Origin: a virus
Reading direction: 5' to 3' (one strand)
IMG/VR virus record: IMGVR_UViG_3300031227_000251
Location: 1 to 31,473 of that record
Length of the DNA: 31,473 nt
Below the pieces are notes generated by a model. The model had not been told where the DNA came from and ran no database searches. It saw only the letters and a program-made list of their open reading frames with translations. The position numbers and the translations under genes are program-made. This document shows positions 11,256 to 19,200 of the stretch, one piece after another. Numbering within the stretch: position 1 is the first letter of the stretch; the number at the start of each line of letters is the position of its first letter.

Positions 11256-13238
11256 ATGGCAAAACAAGACAAATTGGCTAAGAACAGTCTTATGAAGAGT
11301 TCTGCTCTCAACGAAGATAAGCAAGACGTTAGAGAGAAGCCCAAATACAAAGAAGAAGAAGATAAATATCTAGCCAACTTGCAGACTAGACTAACAGCAT
11401 CACAAACTAACAAAGATGCTACTCTTATTGAGTTTGATGGGCTTAGTTACCCTCAGTATTATGCTGCTAACGAGAGGATAGCTAACACTATTCTTACTAA
11501 CAAGCTAAACAAGGGTGATACTAAGTTCCAAAGTGGAACAGTCAGGACCAAGTTAATGGCTATCTTGGCTCATTTTGAGTCTATAAACCTAGAACAAGAC
11601 ATTAATGCTTATGATCAGAACGATAATCTTATTCAATCTCTCGGTGATGGAATGGAAACAATCATTCTTAAAACAGAAGAACTTGAGTTAGACGAAGAGA
11701 AGCGGTCAATGAGACAGTATGAGTTAGTTAAACAAGGTTCTGTTTTCTTAGAAGAAAAATGGGTAGAACAATGGAGAGTTAACAAGAAGCTTACATCTGG
11801 CCAGTTTGGTCAAGTCAAGGGAGTTGCTTGGTCATCTGAGAAGAAGAAAGACTTTGGGAGACCTGAAAGGGAAATTATATCTGGCTTATCAGTCTATTTG
11901 GGTGATATGCGCCAGTATTTTATAGAAAAACAACCCTATATATTTACAGTTAAGAGAATGCCTTATGCTGAAGCGGAAACCATCTTCGGTGACTGGGAAA
12001 GATGGGTCAATGTACCTGAGACAGTCACAAAGTTTAATGGTTCACTGACTGATGCCACGTGGGTACTATCAAACAAGTTAGACGAGAAAGAAGTTGAGGT
12101 AGTTGTTTACCAAGATAAACCTAATAATGAAATTCAAGTTATTTTGAATGGTGTATTGATGTTACCTATTGGATATCCTTTATCTGATGTTACTGGTGAT
12201 GGTGAGTATACAATCGTTCAACAGAACTTAAGTGATGGCATTGTTAGGCACGACTTCGCATATTCTCGTTCTTTTATTTTCAATAACAAAAACCTTGCTG
12301 CGGTATTAGATAGAATGATGGAGTTAGCAGTGCTTAAGACTCACAAGAGTTATGCTCCACCCTATCTCAACCTATCAGAAAGGGTGCTTTCTAGAGATGT
12401 ATTCAACCCTGGAAAGATTACAAGAGGTGTTGGCGCTGGTGAATTAGTTCCTATTAACGACAAAGAGACTCAGGGAGTCACTCAATCAGAGTTTAATATG
12501 ATTTCAGAGGTTAAGAATTTCATTGATCAAAAGACAGTATCACAAACATTCTCAGGACAAAAAGAGAAAGGAAACGTTACAGCTACTCAAATCGTTCAAT
12601 TACAGCAACAAGCCCAAATGATGATGGCAATGATTAGTCTTGGTGCTAGATTACTAGAGAAGAAGCTTACAAAGAGACGACTTGTCTTATTGCTTGCTTT
12701 CTGGTTCTTACCAATGGATGGAGCAGTAGATGAGACTAGGAAGATGATAAAGCAGAAGTTTCGTTCTATTAATATGATGACTGACATTGGAAACAAGGGA
12801 CAAGGGCTAAGAGTAGTCAAAGCCACAAACAAGGTTCCATCGTCTAGAGTTATTAAGGCAATGGAAGATGACTATTACGATACAACAGGGATGCCAATGC
12901 AAATCATTTACCTTAATTCAAAAATGTTAAGGACAATAAGTCTATGTTGGGAAATAGTCATTGTTCCTAAACAAAAGAGAAGTAGTGCATTAAAGCAAAT
13001 GCTATTCAATGACAACATGACAATGTTAGTCAATCTCGGTCTTATTCCTAACAGGGAATGGGCAGAGGCTAGGGCCGCTCAAGTTATGGAAGAAGATCCC
13101 TCTAAGATGTTTGCCAAGACTCAGAGTGGTCAAGTGCCACTAGGGGAAGAACAATCGCAACCTGGGCAGACAGGGGCGCCGCAACAGCCAGGAATGGATG
13201 CTAATCCGCTACAAGGAGCGCAACCTAGCACAAAATGA
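11256..13238 (+). CDS. Portal protein
   Basis: Forms the dodecameric ring at the head vertex through which DNA enters and leaves. Identified by position directly after terL, by size (660 residues), and by the typical layout: a charged N-terminus, helical stem-like and wing-like segments (ILAHFESINLEQDINAYDQN, KRSMRQYELVKQGSVFLEEK), a long helix around VLDRMMELAVLKTHKSY, and a Gln/Met-rich helix (TATQIVQLQQQAQMMMAMIS) as found in portal crowns. The C-terminus is disordered and rich in Gln, Pro and Gly. The large size suits portals of podovirus-like phages. The TGA stop overlaps the next start (ATGATG). Confidence 0.85.
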   Translation: MAKQDKLAKNSLMKSSALNEDKQDVREKPKYKEEEDKYLANLQTRLTASQTNKDATLIEFDGLSYPQYYAANERIANTILTNKLNKGDTKFQSGTVRTKLMAILAHFESINLEQDINAYDQNDNLIQSLGDGMETIILKTEELELDEEKRSMRQYELVKQGSVFLEEKWVEQWRVNKKLTSGQFGQVKGVAWSSEKKKDFGRPEREIISGLSVYLGDMRQYFIEKQPYIFTVKRMPYAEAETIFGDWERWVNVPETVTKFNGSLTDATWVLSNKLDEKEVEVVVYQDKPNNEIQVILNGVLMLPIGYPLSDVTGDGEYTIVQQNLSDGIVRHDFAYSRSFIFNNKNLAAVLDRMMELAVLKTHKSYAPPYLNLSERVLSRDVFNPGKITRGVGAGELVPINDKETQGVTQSEFNMISEVKNFIDQKTVSQTFSGQKEKGNVTATQIVQLQQQAQMMMAMISLGARLLEKKLTKRRLVLLLAFWFLPMDGAVDETRKMIKQKFRSINMMTDIGNKGQGLRVVKATNKVPSSRVIKAMEDDYYDTTGMPMQIIYLNSKMLRTISLCWEIVIVPKQKRSSALKQMLFNDNMTMLVNLGLIPNREWAEARAAQVMEEDPSKMFAKTQSGQVPLGEEQSQPGQTGAPQQPGMDANPLQGAQPSTK

Positions 13239-13600
13239 TGGAAGATTCAAAATCAACATTACTAATACGAAAAGAGTTAGCGACTATAGACATGTCTGAA
13301 CTTATTGATTCAAGGTTAGACTTAGAAGAAAGCAAGGCCCAGGCATTGCCACACGATACAAGAAGTTACTATCTAACATACTTTGAGAGAATATTGCTTC
13401 GGCACATAGACTCTCAAATGAAGTTTCAGGCTACAGTTGTTAACGATATGGAGCAGTTACAGTTCTCTAAGGGAACTATTAATGGATTATTTGTAATTAG
13501 AGATTGGTTCAGACTGCAATCAGATATAGCTAAAGATAGAATGACAAAAGAAAAGCCAACTGACCCATCTGATCCACTGCCAACATTAAGTTCATTATAA
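13235..13600 (+). CDS. Hypothetical head-region protein
   Basis: A 121-residue mostly helical acidic protein overlapping the portal stop by 4 bases, with a second possible ATG at 13238. Segments such as STLLIRKELATIDMSELIDS and YLTYFERILLRHIDSQMKFQ suggest a helical bundle; a Pro/Asp-rich tail (DPSDPLPTLSSL) ends it. It sits between portal and scaffold, where small connector or accessory proteins are often found. No family recognised. Confidence 0.6.
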   Translation: MMEDSKSTLLIRKELATIDMSELIDSRLDLEESKAQALPHDTRSYYLTYFERILLRHIDSQMKFQATVVNDMEQLQFSKGTINGLFVIRDWFRLQSDIAKDRMTKEKPTDPSDPLPTLSSL

Positions 13601-13667
13601 AGGTCGACCTGTGGTTACCGCTCTCCACTTAAACAAAAGAGCTGTTAAAGGTCATTAATAAAAATTT

Positions 13668-14291
13668 ATGCCAATTTATAAAGACGAAGATGGGAACGAA
13701 GTAGACGCTATTCCTGTTAGTGAAGTAGAAGAACAATTAAATACAGCCAAAGAAGAGGCTATTGAGGAGTTAACTACTAAACACGACGAAGAAGTGGCTA
13801 CTTTTCAAGCTAAACTAGACGCACAAGAAGAAGAAATGGATTCTATGTCTAGCAAGGACAAGAACTGGAAAGCTGTCAGGGAGTCTAACAAGGCTCTCCA
13901 AGACAAGTTAAATGAGACAGACAGGAAGTTTGATGAGAAAATTAAGGAATACGTTGAACCTCTTAAGAGTCAGATTGTTAATAACAATTTAGAGTCTAGT
14001 ATTAAGAAGTTCTCAGGTGGAGACGAAGAGATGGCTAAGAAGATTAGATTACACTATGATAGCTTCTCAGGAGAACCAAAAGATGAAGAGGCTAAACAAG
14101 AGAGGATTAAGAATGCATCCTTATTAGCTGGTGTTGCTCCAATGAAATCAGGAGCAGGAAACGCATCATTTTCATCTACTGGTGGAAGTCCAGGTATAGC
14201 TGCGAGCAACGAAAACATATCTCCAGCTGTTAAAGATATGGGCAAGAAGCTATTTGGTCTTGCAGACGACGACTTTACTAACACTAAATAA
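13668..14291 (+). CDS. Scaffolding protein (predicted)
   Basis: Would guide capsid assembly and leave before the head matures. The 207 residues are acidic, almost all coiled-coil in the first two thirds (SEVEEQLNTAKEEAIEELTT, KALQDKLNETDRKFDEKIKE), with a Gly/Ser-rich linker (GAGNASFSSTGGSPGIAASN) and a short helical C-terminus (VKDMGKKLFGLADDDF), a common layout for siphovirus and podovirus scaffolds. The position between portal and capsid supports it. A 10-base palindrome AGGTCGACCT (13601-13610) lies in the gap before it. Confidence 0.75.
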   Translation: MPIYKDEDGNEVDAIPVSEVEEQLNTAKEEAIEELTTKHDEEVATFQAKLDAQEEEMDSMSSKDKNWKAVRESNKALQDKLNETDRKFDEKIKEYVEPLKSQIVNNNLESSIKKFSGGDEEMAKKIRLHYDSFSGEPKDEEAKQERIKNASLLAGVAPMKSGAGNASFSSTGGSPGIAASNENISPAVKDMGKKLFGLADDDFTNTK

Positions 14292-14296
14292 AAACA

Positions 14297-14785
14297 ATGC
14301 CAGAGAAAAAAACATTACCAAAGGTAGAAGTATCAACAGAGCCAGGGATGATTACTATCTCAAAGGATGAATTGGCTCGTTTACAGGACAGTATCTCAGA
14401 AGTAGGAGAGCTTAAGGCTATGCTTCTGGAGGTTGCTGATAAAAAGCAACTTAGCAGATACTACTCAAAAGGTGGAAAGAAAGCACCAACGCTAGTTAAG
14501 ATACGACACATAGCAGGTAAGATTGTTGTAGGATGGGGTATGGTCACTGATGAAGTATGGAAGAATGAGAATGGTAAATGGGTTGAGGATCAAAAGGTTA
14601 AGATTGTATTTGAAGATGGATCTGCCAAAGAGATGTCTTTAAGACAATGGACTAAATCGTATCAATTCTATCCTTGTGAAAGACTTAGTGTTATTACAGA
14701 TGAGGGTGGAGATAGCACAAAGTTCAAGCTTAAGTGCCTAGAGAACAACAAGGAATACGAATTTGATGTTAAATACATAAACTAA
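14297..14785 (+). CDS. Hypothetical head-region protein
   Basis: A 162-residue protein. A helical N-terminal part (ISKDELARLQDSISEVGELK, AMLLEVADKK) is followed by a β-rich domain (KIVVGWGMVTDEVW, WVEDQKVKIVFEDGSAKEMS, FKLKCLENNKEYEFDVKY) that reads like a small barrel. Its last base is the first base of the next ATG (TAATG overlap), so translation is coupled. It lies between scaffold and capsid genes; an assembly cofactor or minor head protein is possible. No family recognised. Confidence 0.6.
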   Translation: MPEKKTLPKVEVSTEPGMITISKDELARLQDSISEVGELKAMLLEVADKKQLSRYYSKGGKKAPTLVKIRHIAGKIVVGWGMVTDEVWKNENGKWVEDQKVKIVFEDGSAKEMSLRQWTKSYQFYPCERLSVITDEGGDSTKFKLKCLENNKEYEFDVKYIN

Positions 14786-15207
14786 TGAAACATATAGACA
14801 AATACTATGGCCCATTGAAGATAGTTAAGTCGACCAAATCCAAAGAGAAATCTTATCTTGGTAAAGACAAGATGGAGGTCGAGTTCTCTAATGGAGACAT
14901 TAAAACAATACCATTAGAAATTCTAGAGAGCGGACTCACTAGCAAGATCAGCGATCTTACAGCGTTAAGAGAGGCTATCACTACGGATACCGTATTGAAG
15001 ATCATTACATTGTTATTAGAAACAGAGCTACCTCTTGAGGATGTAGAATATATGTACTCACAGAGAGTACCATTGTCTATAAACGATTCATTAAAGAGGG
15101 CTAGTGAGAAGCTTTGGAATAAAGACATGAGCAAAAGAACTCTAATGGATGTAGAAAGGATACTAGTAGATGGCAAATCAAAGCAAAAAAGTACTAGCAA
15201 GGTGTAG
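14785..15207 (+). CDS. Hypothetical head-region protein
   Basis: A 140-residue protein. The first third is β-rich and again includes EVEFSNGDIKTIPLEIL, similar in style to the previous gene's VKIVFEDGSAKEMSLRQW, which hints that the two may share a domain. The remainder is helical (ALREAITTDTVLKIITLLLE, INDSLKRASEKLWNKDMS) and ends in a basic tail. It overlaps the next gene by 38 bases. No family recognised. Confidence 0.6.
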   Translation: MKHIDKYYGPLKIVKSTKSKEKSYLGKDKMEVEFSNGDIKTIPLEILESGLTSKISDLTALREAITTDTVLKIITLLLETELPLEDVEYMYSQRVPLSINDSLKRASEKLWNKDMSKRTLMDVERILVDGKSKQKSTSKV

Positions 15208-15373
15208 AGAGCTAGATGAAAACTTAGTAATTGAGCTAGACATTAAGGACTTTCGGCTCTTAAAGAAAATAAGAGAAGATTATCCTTTCGCCGAATTAAA
15301 CATTAAAACACAGAACGGTTACCCTGTTATGATCGAGAGAGTCGTCATAAAGGATAGCCTGACTGATAAATAA
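15170..15373 (+). CDS. Small protein, unknown
   Basis: A 67-residue protein starting 38 bases before the previous gene ends. Strand-helix pattern with a basic N-terminus (NQSKKVLARCRELDENLVIE, FRLLKKIREDYPFAELNIKT). The long overlap makes the start less certain, but the frame reads like a real protein. It is followed by the next start after one base. Confidence 0.5.
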   Translation: MANQSKKVLARCRELDENLVIELDIKDFRLLKKIREDYPFAELNIKTQNGYPVMIERVVIKDSLTDK

Positions 15374-15374
15374 C

Positions 15375-15779
15375 ATGACAGATAAATCGCCAGCAGTAGC
15401 ATCTAATCCTAGTGGTATCGAAATATCCCTAGCATTAGTACCACAACTTATTAAAAAGAAAGGCAAGGATACCATCGTTAAGAATGAGGATGGTAATACA
15501 GTCTATAGAAGAAGCGATGCTCATGTGTTATATGGCTTACTTAAAAAGCTAAATACAAAATTGCATCCAACAAGAGACTGGGTTTACTGGCCAAAGATAG
15601 AAAGGAAGTTAGAAGAAGCTTTCTACACAGAAAGCACTACTATAACACTAACAATAGGAGAGTCTGCATTCTTAAAGGGTTATCTGGTGAGCCTACCAGA
15701 GAAAGAAGGCAAGGATATGCAGTTTTCTGGTCAAGAAGTAGAAACAATGGAGACTGTAAAGGCACAACTACCTGAATAG
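15375..15779 (+). CDS. Hypothetical head-region protein
   Basis: A 134-residue protein starting one base after the previous stop. Visible features: a helix (GIEISLALVPQLIKKKGKDT), a basic turn (YRRSDAHVLYGLLKKLNTKL), and β-strands near the end (TTITLTIGESAFLKGYLVSL). It closes the block of coupled genes between scaffold and the decoration-like protein; a long structured gap follows. No family recognised. Confidence 0.55.
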   Translation: MTDKSPAVASNPSGIEISLALVPQLIKKKGKDTIVKNEDGNTVYRRSDAHVLYGLLKKLNTKLHPTRDWVYWPKIERKLEEAFYTESTTITLTIGESAFLKGYLVSLPEKEGKDMQFSGQEVETMETVKAQLPE

Positions 15780-15803
15780 TCACAGTTTATCAACAGGTTG
15801 CTA

Positions 15804-15831
15804 TTGCAATTTGTAGATTGGGTGATATAAT
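15804..15831 (+). promoter_or_regulatory. Promoter with extended -10
   Basis: TTGCAA (15804-15809), a 16-base spacer and TATAAT (15826-15831), with TG at 15823-15824 making an extended -10 (TGATATAAT). It lies in the gap before the decoration/capsid genes and would be well placed to boost their expression. Confidence 0.6.
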
Positions 15832-15870
15832 ATATATACAACTTAATAATCTTTGCTGATTGGAAACACC

Positions 15871-15911
15871 AAAGGCAAAAACTCTGAACTAAAAGGGTTT
15901 TTGCCTTTTTT
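15871..15911 (+). terminator. Intrinsic terminator just downstream of the promoter
   Basis: AAAGGCAAAAAC (15871-15882) pairs with GTTTTTGCCTTT (15897-15908) across 14 bases, and the stem runs into a six-T tract. It lies about 40 bases after the -10 at 15831, so a transcript from that promoter would be only about 70 nt unless it reads through. It may also end the upstream head-gene transcript. Confidence 0.8.
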
Positions 15912-16193
15912 GCAACGAGTTCAAGTGGCGATTTAAATATGCAGGGTTCACAACAGAGGAATGAATGTGTGAGGATACACATTGCTCTCTAAAGCAGGGA
16001 AGAACCCAATGCACAGCCATTAAATCCCTGCTTGAGTTCGCTACGCAGTTCACCCTAAGCGCTCTGCAGTAATAAAAGTGCGTCTATTTTCATCAGTGAA
16101 GATTATAACTCAATAGATAACAGGGAAAAGAATATCGAATTAGGTCGAAGTATTCTGGATAATATTAGTGTTATTACGAATTAGGTTACAAAT
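15912..16193 (+). other. Structured leader upstream of the decoration/capsid genes
   Basis: About 280 bases without a gene. Hairpin AATGTGT (15964-15970)/ACACATT (15977-15983) and stem AAGCAGGGA (15992-16000)/TCCCTGCTT (16025-16033) are perfect. GGGTTC (15944-15949) can pair with GAACCC (16002-16007), inside the loop of that stem, which gives an interleaved A-B-A'-B' pseudoknot. GCAGGGTTCA at 15941 and AAATCCCTGC ending at 16031 also resemble the two halves of a tRNA T-arm (GCAGGG, TTCAAAT, CCCTGC) pushed apart. From 16060 to 16193 it is A/T-rich with no clear structure. Confidence 0.45.
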
Positions 16194-16646
16194 ATGCAAA
16201 ACTTTAGACCTTTCAGAGGAAAGTGGGTTATCAAAGAACACACTCTAAAAATTTCTGCTGGTGCTGTTGAACCTGGTGATTTTATTATGATCACTAGTGG
16301 TGGAATTACAGTTGAATTAGCAACTAACGCTGCAACTGCCTTAATTGGCATTTCAGTCGAATCTCTTGCTACTAGCGCTGCCACTCAAAGCATTAGAGTC
16401 TTAGAACCTGTATACAGAATGAGTACTTTTGTCGGTCCAGTTACTGACGGTGCTATTGCTGTTGGGGATACAGACTCAGGTAGAACTACTGATTTTGAAG
16501 ATCACGAAGGTATCGATACAGATACTGACACTCACCACCACGTAATCATTGTCAAGGGTCGCGTTGCGACTGCTGATGGTGCTACGACAGCTGGTGAAGG
16601 TGAATTCAGATTGGCTCAAGGCATGGAAAACCTTAATTCATTCTAA
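16194..16646 (+). CDS. Head decoration or stabilising protein (predicted)
   Basis: A 150-residue β-rich protein with a short basic N-terminus (MQNFRPFRGKW) and repeated strand-turn units (GDFIMITSGGITVELA, ALIGISVESLATS, VIIVKGRVATADG). Size, composition and place directly before the major capsid gene match small capsid-associated proteins that coat or stabilise heads (DUF2190-like style), but no signature is certain. The gap to the capsid gene is 7 bases (ATTAATTC). High-level expression would be expected from the structured leader upstream. Confidence 0.6.
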   Translation: MQNFRPFRGKWVIKEHTLKISAGAVEPGDFIMITSGGITVELATNAATALIGISVESLATSAATQSIRVLEPVYRMSTFVGPVTDGAIAVGDTDSGRTTDFEDHEGIDTDTDTHHHVIIVKGRVATADGATTAGEGEFRLAQGMENLNSF

Positions 16647-16653
16647 TTAATTC

Positions 16654-17661
16654 ATGGAATTTACAACAATTGAATTTGGCGATTTCGTCAAATTAGCCAA
16701 CGTCATTTGGACAAAAGGTGCTATGAGCGTTAAGAACTACATGGTTGATTCTGGAATGGTTAAGGTCATGAACATTGACCAACACACAGGAAATACTAGA
16801 GAGTTCTCCGAAATAGATACAGATGAGTATCTCACTTATAAAGCCGAAGGTGATCAAGCTGCAAGAGGTCGTATCCAACAAGGGTACACCAACACGATGA
16901 CTTCTTATCGTGTGGCAGAGAATATTGGAGTTACTTATGAAATGCGAACGCAGAATAAGTATCAACAAGTCTCAACGTCATTGCTTTCAGCTGGCGCAAA
17001 AGGATATAAGAGAATTGATTTAGATCTATCTCACAGATTGTCATTTGGAACAGCCACAACTTATACAGATAGGGATGGCCGAACAATTGCAATCGACACA
17101 GGTGATGATCTTCAACTGTTCTATTCAGCTCACACACTCAAAGGATCAAGCACAACGTTCCGAAATCGTCTTGCCAATAACCCTCGCCTTTCAAAGGGCG
17201 CTTTAGAGGGAATGGAAAGATTGATTGTAGAGGAAACCTATAACCAGTTTGGAGAAAAGAAAACAGCAAGTTTTGACATTCTCTGGACATCAGACGACCC
17301 AAATACAGTTAATACTGCACGAGAATATCTCCGCTCAACAGCTGAGATCTCTGCAACTAACTCAGGTGTCGTTAATGTCTACAATGGCAAATACAAGCAC
17401 GTTATTCTACCTCGTATTGCTACTACAGCAGCTGGCGCACCAGATTCAGATAAGAGATATTATTGGGGCATCGCTTGCTCAGAATTATCTTCATTCTATC
17501 TCGGTCAATGGGAATCTCCTCACATGATCTCTCCTGCAGCTTCTGCAAATTCAGAAGATGTACAGACAGATGATTGGGAATTCCGAAACAGAGCTGGCTA
17601 TGGTATTACTATAGTCGGTGCTAGCTGGATTAAAATGTCCAGTGGTGACGGTGATGCTTAA
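16654..17661 (+). CDS. Major capsid protein
   Basis: Builds the icosahedral shell. The 335-residue length, position after scaffold and decoration-like genes, and balanced α/β composition fit an HK97-fold capsid protein. Supporting stretches are the N-terminal arm followed by the elongated-loop region (GNTREFSEIDTDEYLTYKAE), a long spine-like helix (LLSAGAKGYKRIDLDLSHRL), the GALEGMERLIVEE helix and the A-domain-like strands (YKHVILPRIATT, GYGITIVGASWIKM). There is no protease nearby and no obvious delta domain, in line with a separate scaffold. Codon choice here is more G/C-leaning than in the fiber genes, as expected for a highly expressed gene. Confidence 0.8.
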   Translation: MEFTTIEFGDFVKLANVIWTKGAMSVKNYMVDSGMVKVMNIDQHTGNTREFSEIDTDEYLTYKAEGDQAARGRIQQGYTNTMTSYRVAENIGVTYEMRTQNKYQQVSTSLLSAGAKGYKRIDLDLSHRLSFGTATTYTDRDGRTIAIDTGDDLQLFYSAHTLKGSSTTFRNRLANNPRLSKGALEGMERLIVEETYNQFGEKKTASFDILWTSDDPNTVNTAREYLRSTAEISATNSGVVNVYNGKYKHVILPRIATTAAGAPDSDKRYYWGIACSELSSFYLGQWESPHMISPAASANSEDVQTDDWEFRNRAGYGITIVGASWIKMSSGDGDA

Positions 17662-17709
17662 TCTTTCACTTCTTGCGAATACATATTATTTATTTATGTG
17701 TTAGTGAAT

Positions 17710-17783
17710 AACCGATACAGTCGAATCGGTTTGAAAACTATTTCTCTCCCCTACCTACTTATGTAGACTAGGGGAGGGATAGT
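17710..17783 (+). other. Two hairpins downstream of the capsid gene
   Basis: AACCGAT (17710-17716)/ATCGGTT (17725-17731) and a longer nested stem: ACTAT (17737-17741)/ATAGT (17779-17783), CTCCCCTA (17746-17753)/TAGGGGAG (17769-17776), CTAC (17755-17758)/GTAG (17763-17766). No T-run follows, so these may stabilise or process the capsid mRNA rather than terminate it. The remainder of the gap to 17866 has AGGGA as a ribosome-binding site for the next gene. Confidence 0.55.
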
Positions 17784-17866
17784 CGACTACTTAATTAATT
17801 TATCTTTTAAGGCTATAACGTATGACTTATGCGTTTAGGTAGTGCGGTGGGCCTTAGGGAATAAAA

Positions 17867-18886
17867 ATGAATTGGAATAAGAATTCAGGATATGGACAAA
17901 GTCTAGTGACTTTTGCTAGAAACGTTTGTCCTACATTCGGAAACATTTTGGTAGTTATGAACTCGGCTAATTCAGACGAGGCTAACTATCATCACATGCA
18001 AGAGGTATATACACCTGACGTAGATGGTCTAGTTAGGTTTTATACAGACCTCGAATCTGCTTACGGTGCTGCAGAAAGCAACAACAATGATATTATTTTG
18101 CTAGATGCCAATAGTTCTCATGCTTTAACTTCAATGCTAACAGTCTCTAAGAGCAGAGTTCATTTCGTTGGAATGGATGGCGGTGGAAGATTAAAAGCTC
18201 AAGGTGCTAAAATTAGTATGGGTGTTACAACTGATACTGATGATATCGCAGTAATCTTAAATACAGGTACAAGAAACTCATTCAGAAACATTAAGATATA
18301 TTCAAGCAATACGCTTGATGAACATCTATCTTGTTTTATTGATAATGCAGAAGGTACTTATATTGAAAACTGTAATATCGCTGCTATAAGTAAAGCAGAT
18401 GCAGATGCCTGTGATTTATGGTGTTGTTCTGATAGTTTCACTTATAGAGAAGTTACTTTCGGAGCAGATAATGTTATCAACACACTAGCTTTCTATAATA
18501 TAAAATTTGATGGAAAGACTGGTGGTGGCTCATTACATGCAAAATGTGGTACTTTTATTGATTGCATTTTTGATATGCAATGTGCATCAGCAGCGGCAGC
18601 AACATCTTGCTTTATGAAAGTTACAGACAAAGATGCTATACAGCATAATATCTTAGTTAAAGATTGTGTTTTTCAGAATTTTATTAATGCAGCAGGTGGA
18701 GTTATCTTAACTGATGCTTTCTTAGGAGCATCTACTACTACTAATGGAGATATAAATCTTGTTAACCCAACTATCTTCGGTGCTACTGGAGTTGGTGGAG
18801 GTTCAGGATATGGATTCAATATTGCTGCTGGTGGAGTAGCCCCAGATGCTAATGGAGGATTAGCAACACCATTAACAGATTCGTAA
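17867..18886 (+). CDS. Virion protein with right-handed β-helix features
   Basis: A 339-residue protein. After an N-terminal part containing YTPDVDGLVRFYTDLESAYG, typical of a parallel β-helix lead-in (setting up an index over a coordinate), the chain has repeating short strands with Asn/Cys ladders: NDIILLDANSSHALTSM, SRVHFVGMDGGGRL, NSFRNIKIYSSNT, GTYIENCNIAAISK, FIDCIFDMQCAS, NILVKDCVFQNFIN. This pattern is that of pectate-lyase-like right-handed β-helices used in phage tailspikes and some head fibers. Its place right after the capsid gene favours a head-associated fiber or decoration. A good ribosome-binding site (AGGGA, 8 bases before ATG) suggests strong expression. Confidence 0.65.
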   Translation: MNWNKNSGYGQSLVTFARNVCPTFGNILVVMNSANSDEANYHHMQEVYTPDVDGLVRFYTDLESAYGAAESNNNDIILLDANSSHALTSMLTVSKSRVHFVGMDGGGRLKAQGAKISMGVTTDTDDIAVILNTGTRNSFRNIKIYSSNTLDEHLSCFIDNAEGTYIENCNIAAISKADADACDLWCCSDSFTYREVTFGADNVINTLAFYNIKFDGKTGGGSLHAKCGTFIDCIFDMQCASAAAATSCFMKVTDKDAIQHNILVKDCVFQNFINAAGGVILTDAFLGASTTTNGDINLVNPTIFGATGVGGGSGYGFNIAAGGVAPDANGGLATPLTDS

Positions 18887-18910
18887 ACATAAAATTAATT
18901 CTATAAATTT

Positions 18911-19054
18911 ATGAGTAAGAAAAGAAAAGACAGTGTGATAGAAAAAGCACCTGTCAAGGAATTAGATATTAAACAAGAAGTAGTTATTATTGATGGCGAA
19001 GATAAGTTAAAAACTACTTATTCCGATGGCACTGTAGAATATCAAATTCTGTAA
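18911..19054 (+). CDS. Small charged protein, unknown
   Basis: A 47-residue protein, ATG 18911 to TAA 19054. Very basic start (SKKRKDSVIEKAPVK) then acidic/strand-like end (QEVVIIDGEDKLKTTYSDG). The frame has a natural protein composition and sits between two virion genes. No family recognised. Confidence 0.5.
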   Translation: MSKKRKDSVIEKAPVKELDIKQEVVIIDGEDKLKTTYSDGTVEYQIL

Positions 19055-19067
19055 AATAGGCTTGGAA

Positions 19068-19174
19068 CTGGGGGTAGGGAAACCTACCCTCAGTATAAAA
19101 ACGCACAAAGTGAATGTGCTTAAATAACTTATTTGACCTATTTAGACGAGTTGGGGGCAAGCTTTGCTTAACTC
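19068..19174 (+). other. Three hairpins in the leader of the 19201 gene
   Basis: CTGGGGGTAGG (19068-19078) pairs with CCTACCCTCAG (19083-19093), 11 pairs with one G·T and a GAAA (GNRA-type) loop. Next come GCACA (19103-19107)/TGTGC (19115-19119) and GAGTT (19148-19152)/AACTC (19170-19174) enclosing AAGC/GCTT. No T-run follows the first stem, so a transcript-stabilising or processing role is more likely than termination. Confidence 0.55.
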
Positions 19175-19200
19175 CTCTGTAATGGGAAAAACATAAAACT

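Noticed and set aside
15912-16193. tmRNA
   Set aside because: Pseudoknot-like pairing is present, but there is no alanine-type acceptor with its G·U pair, no tag reading frame and no tRNA-like 3' end.
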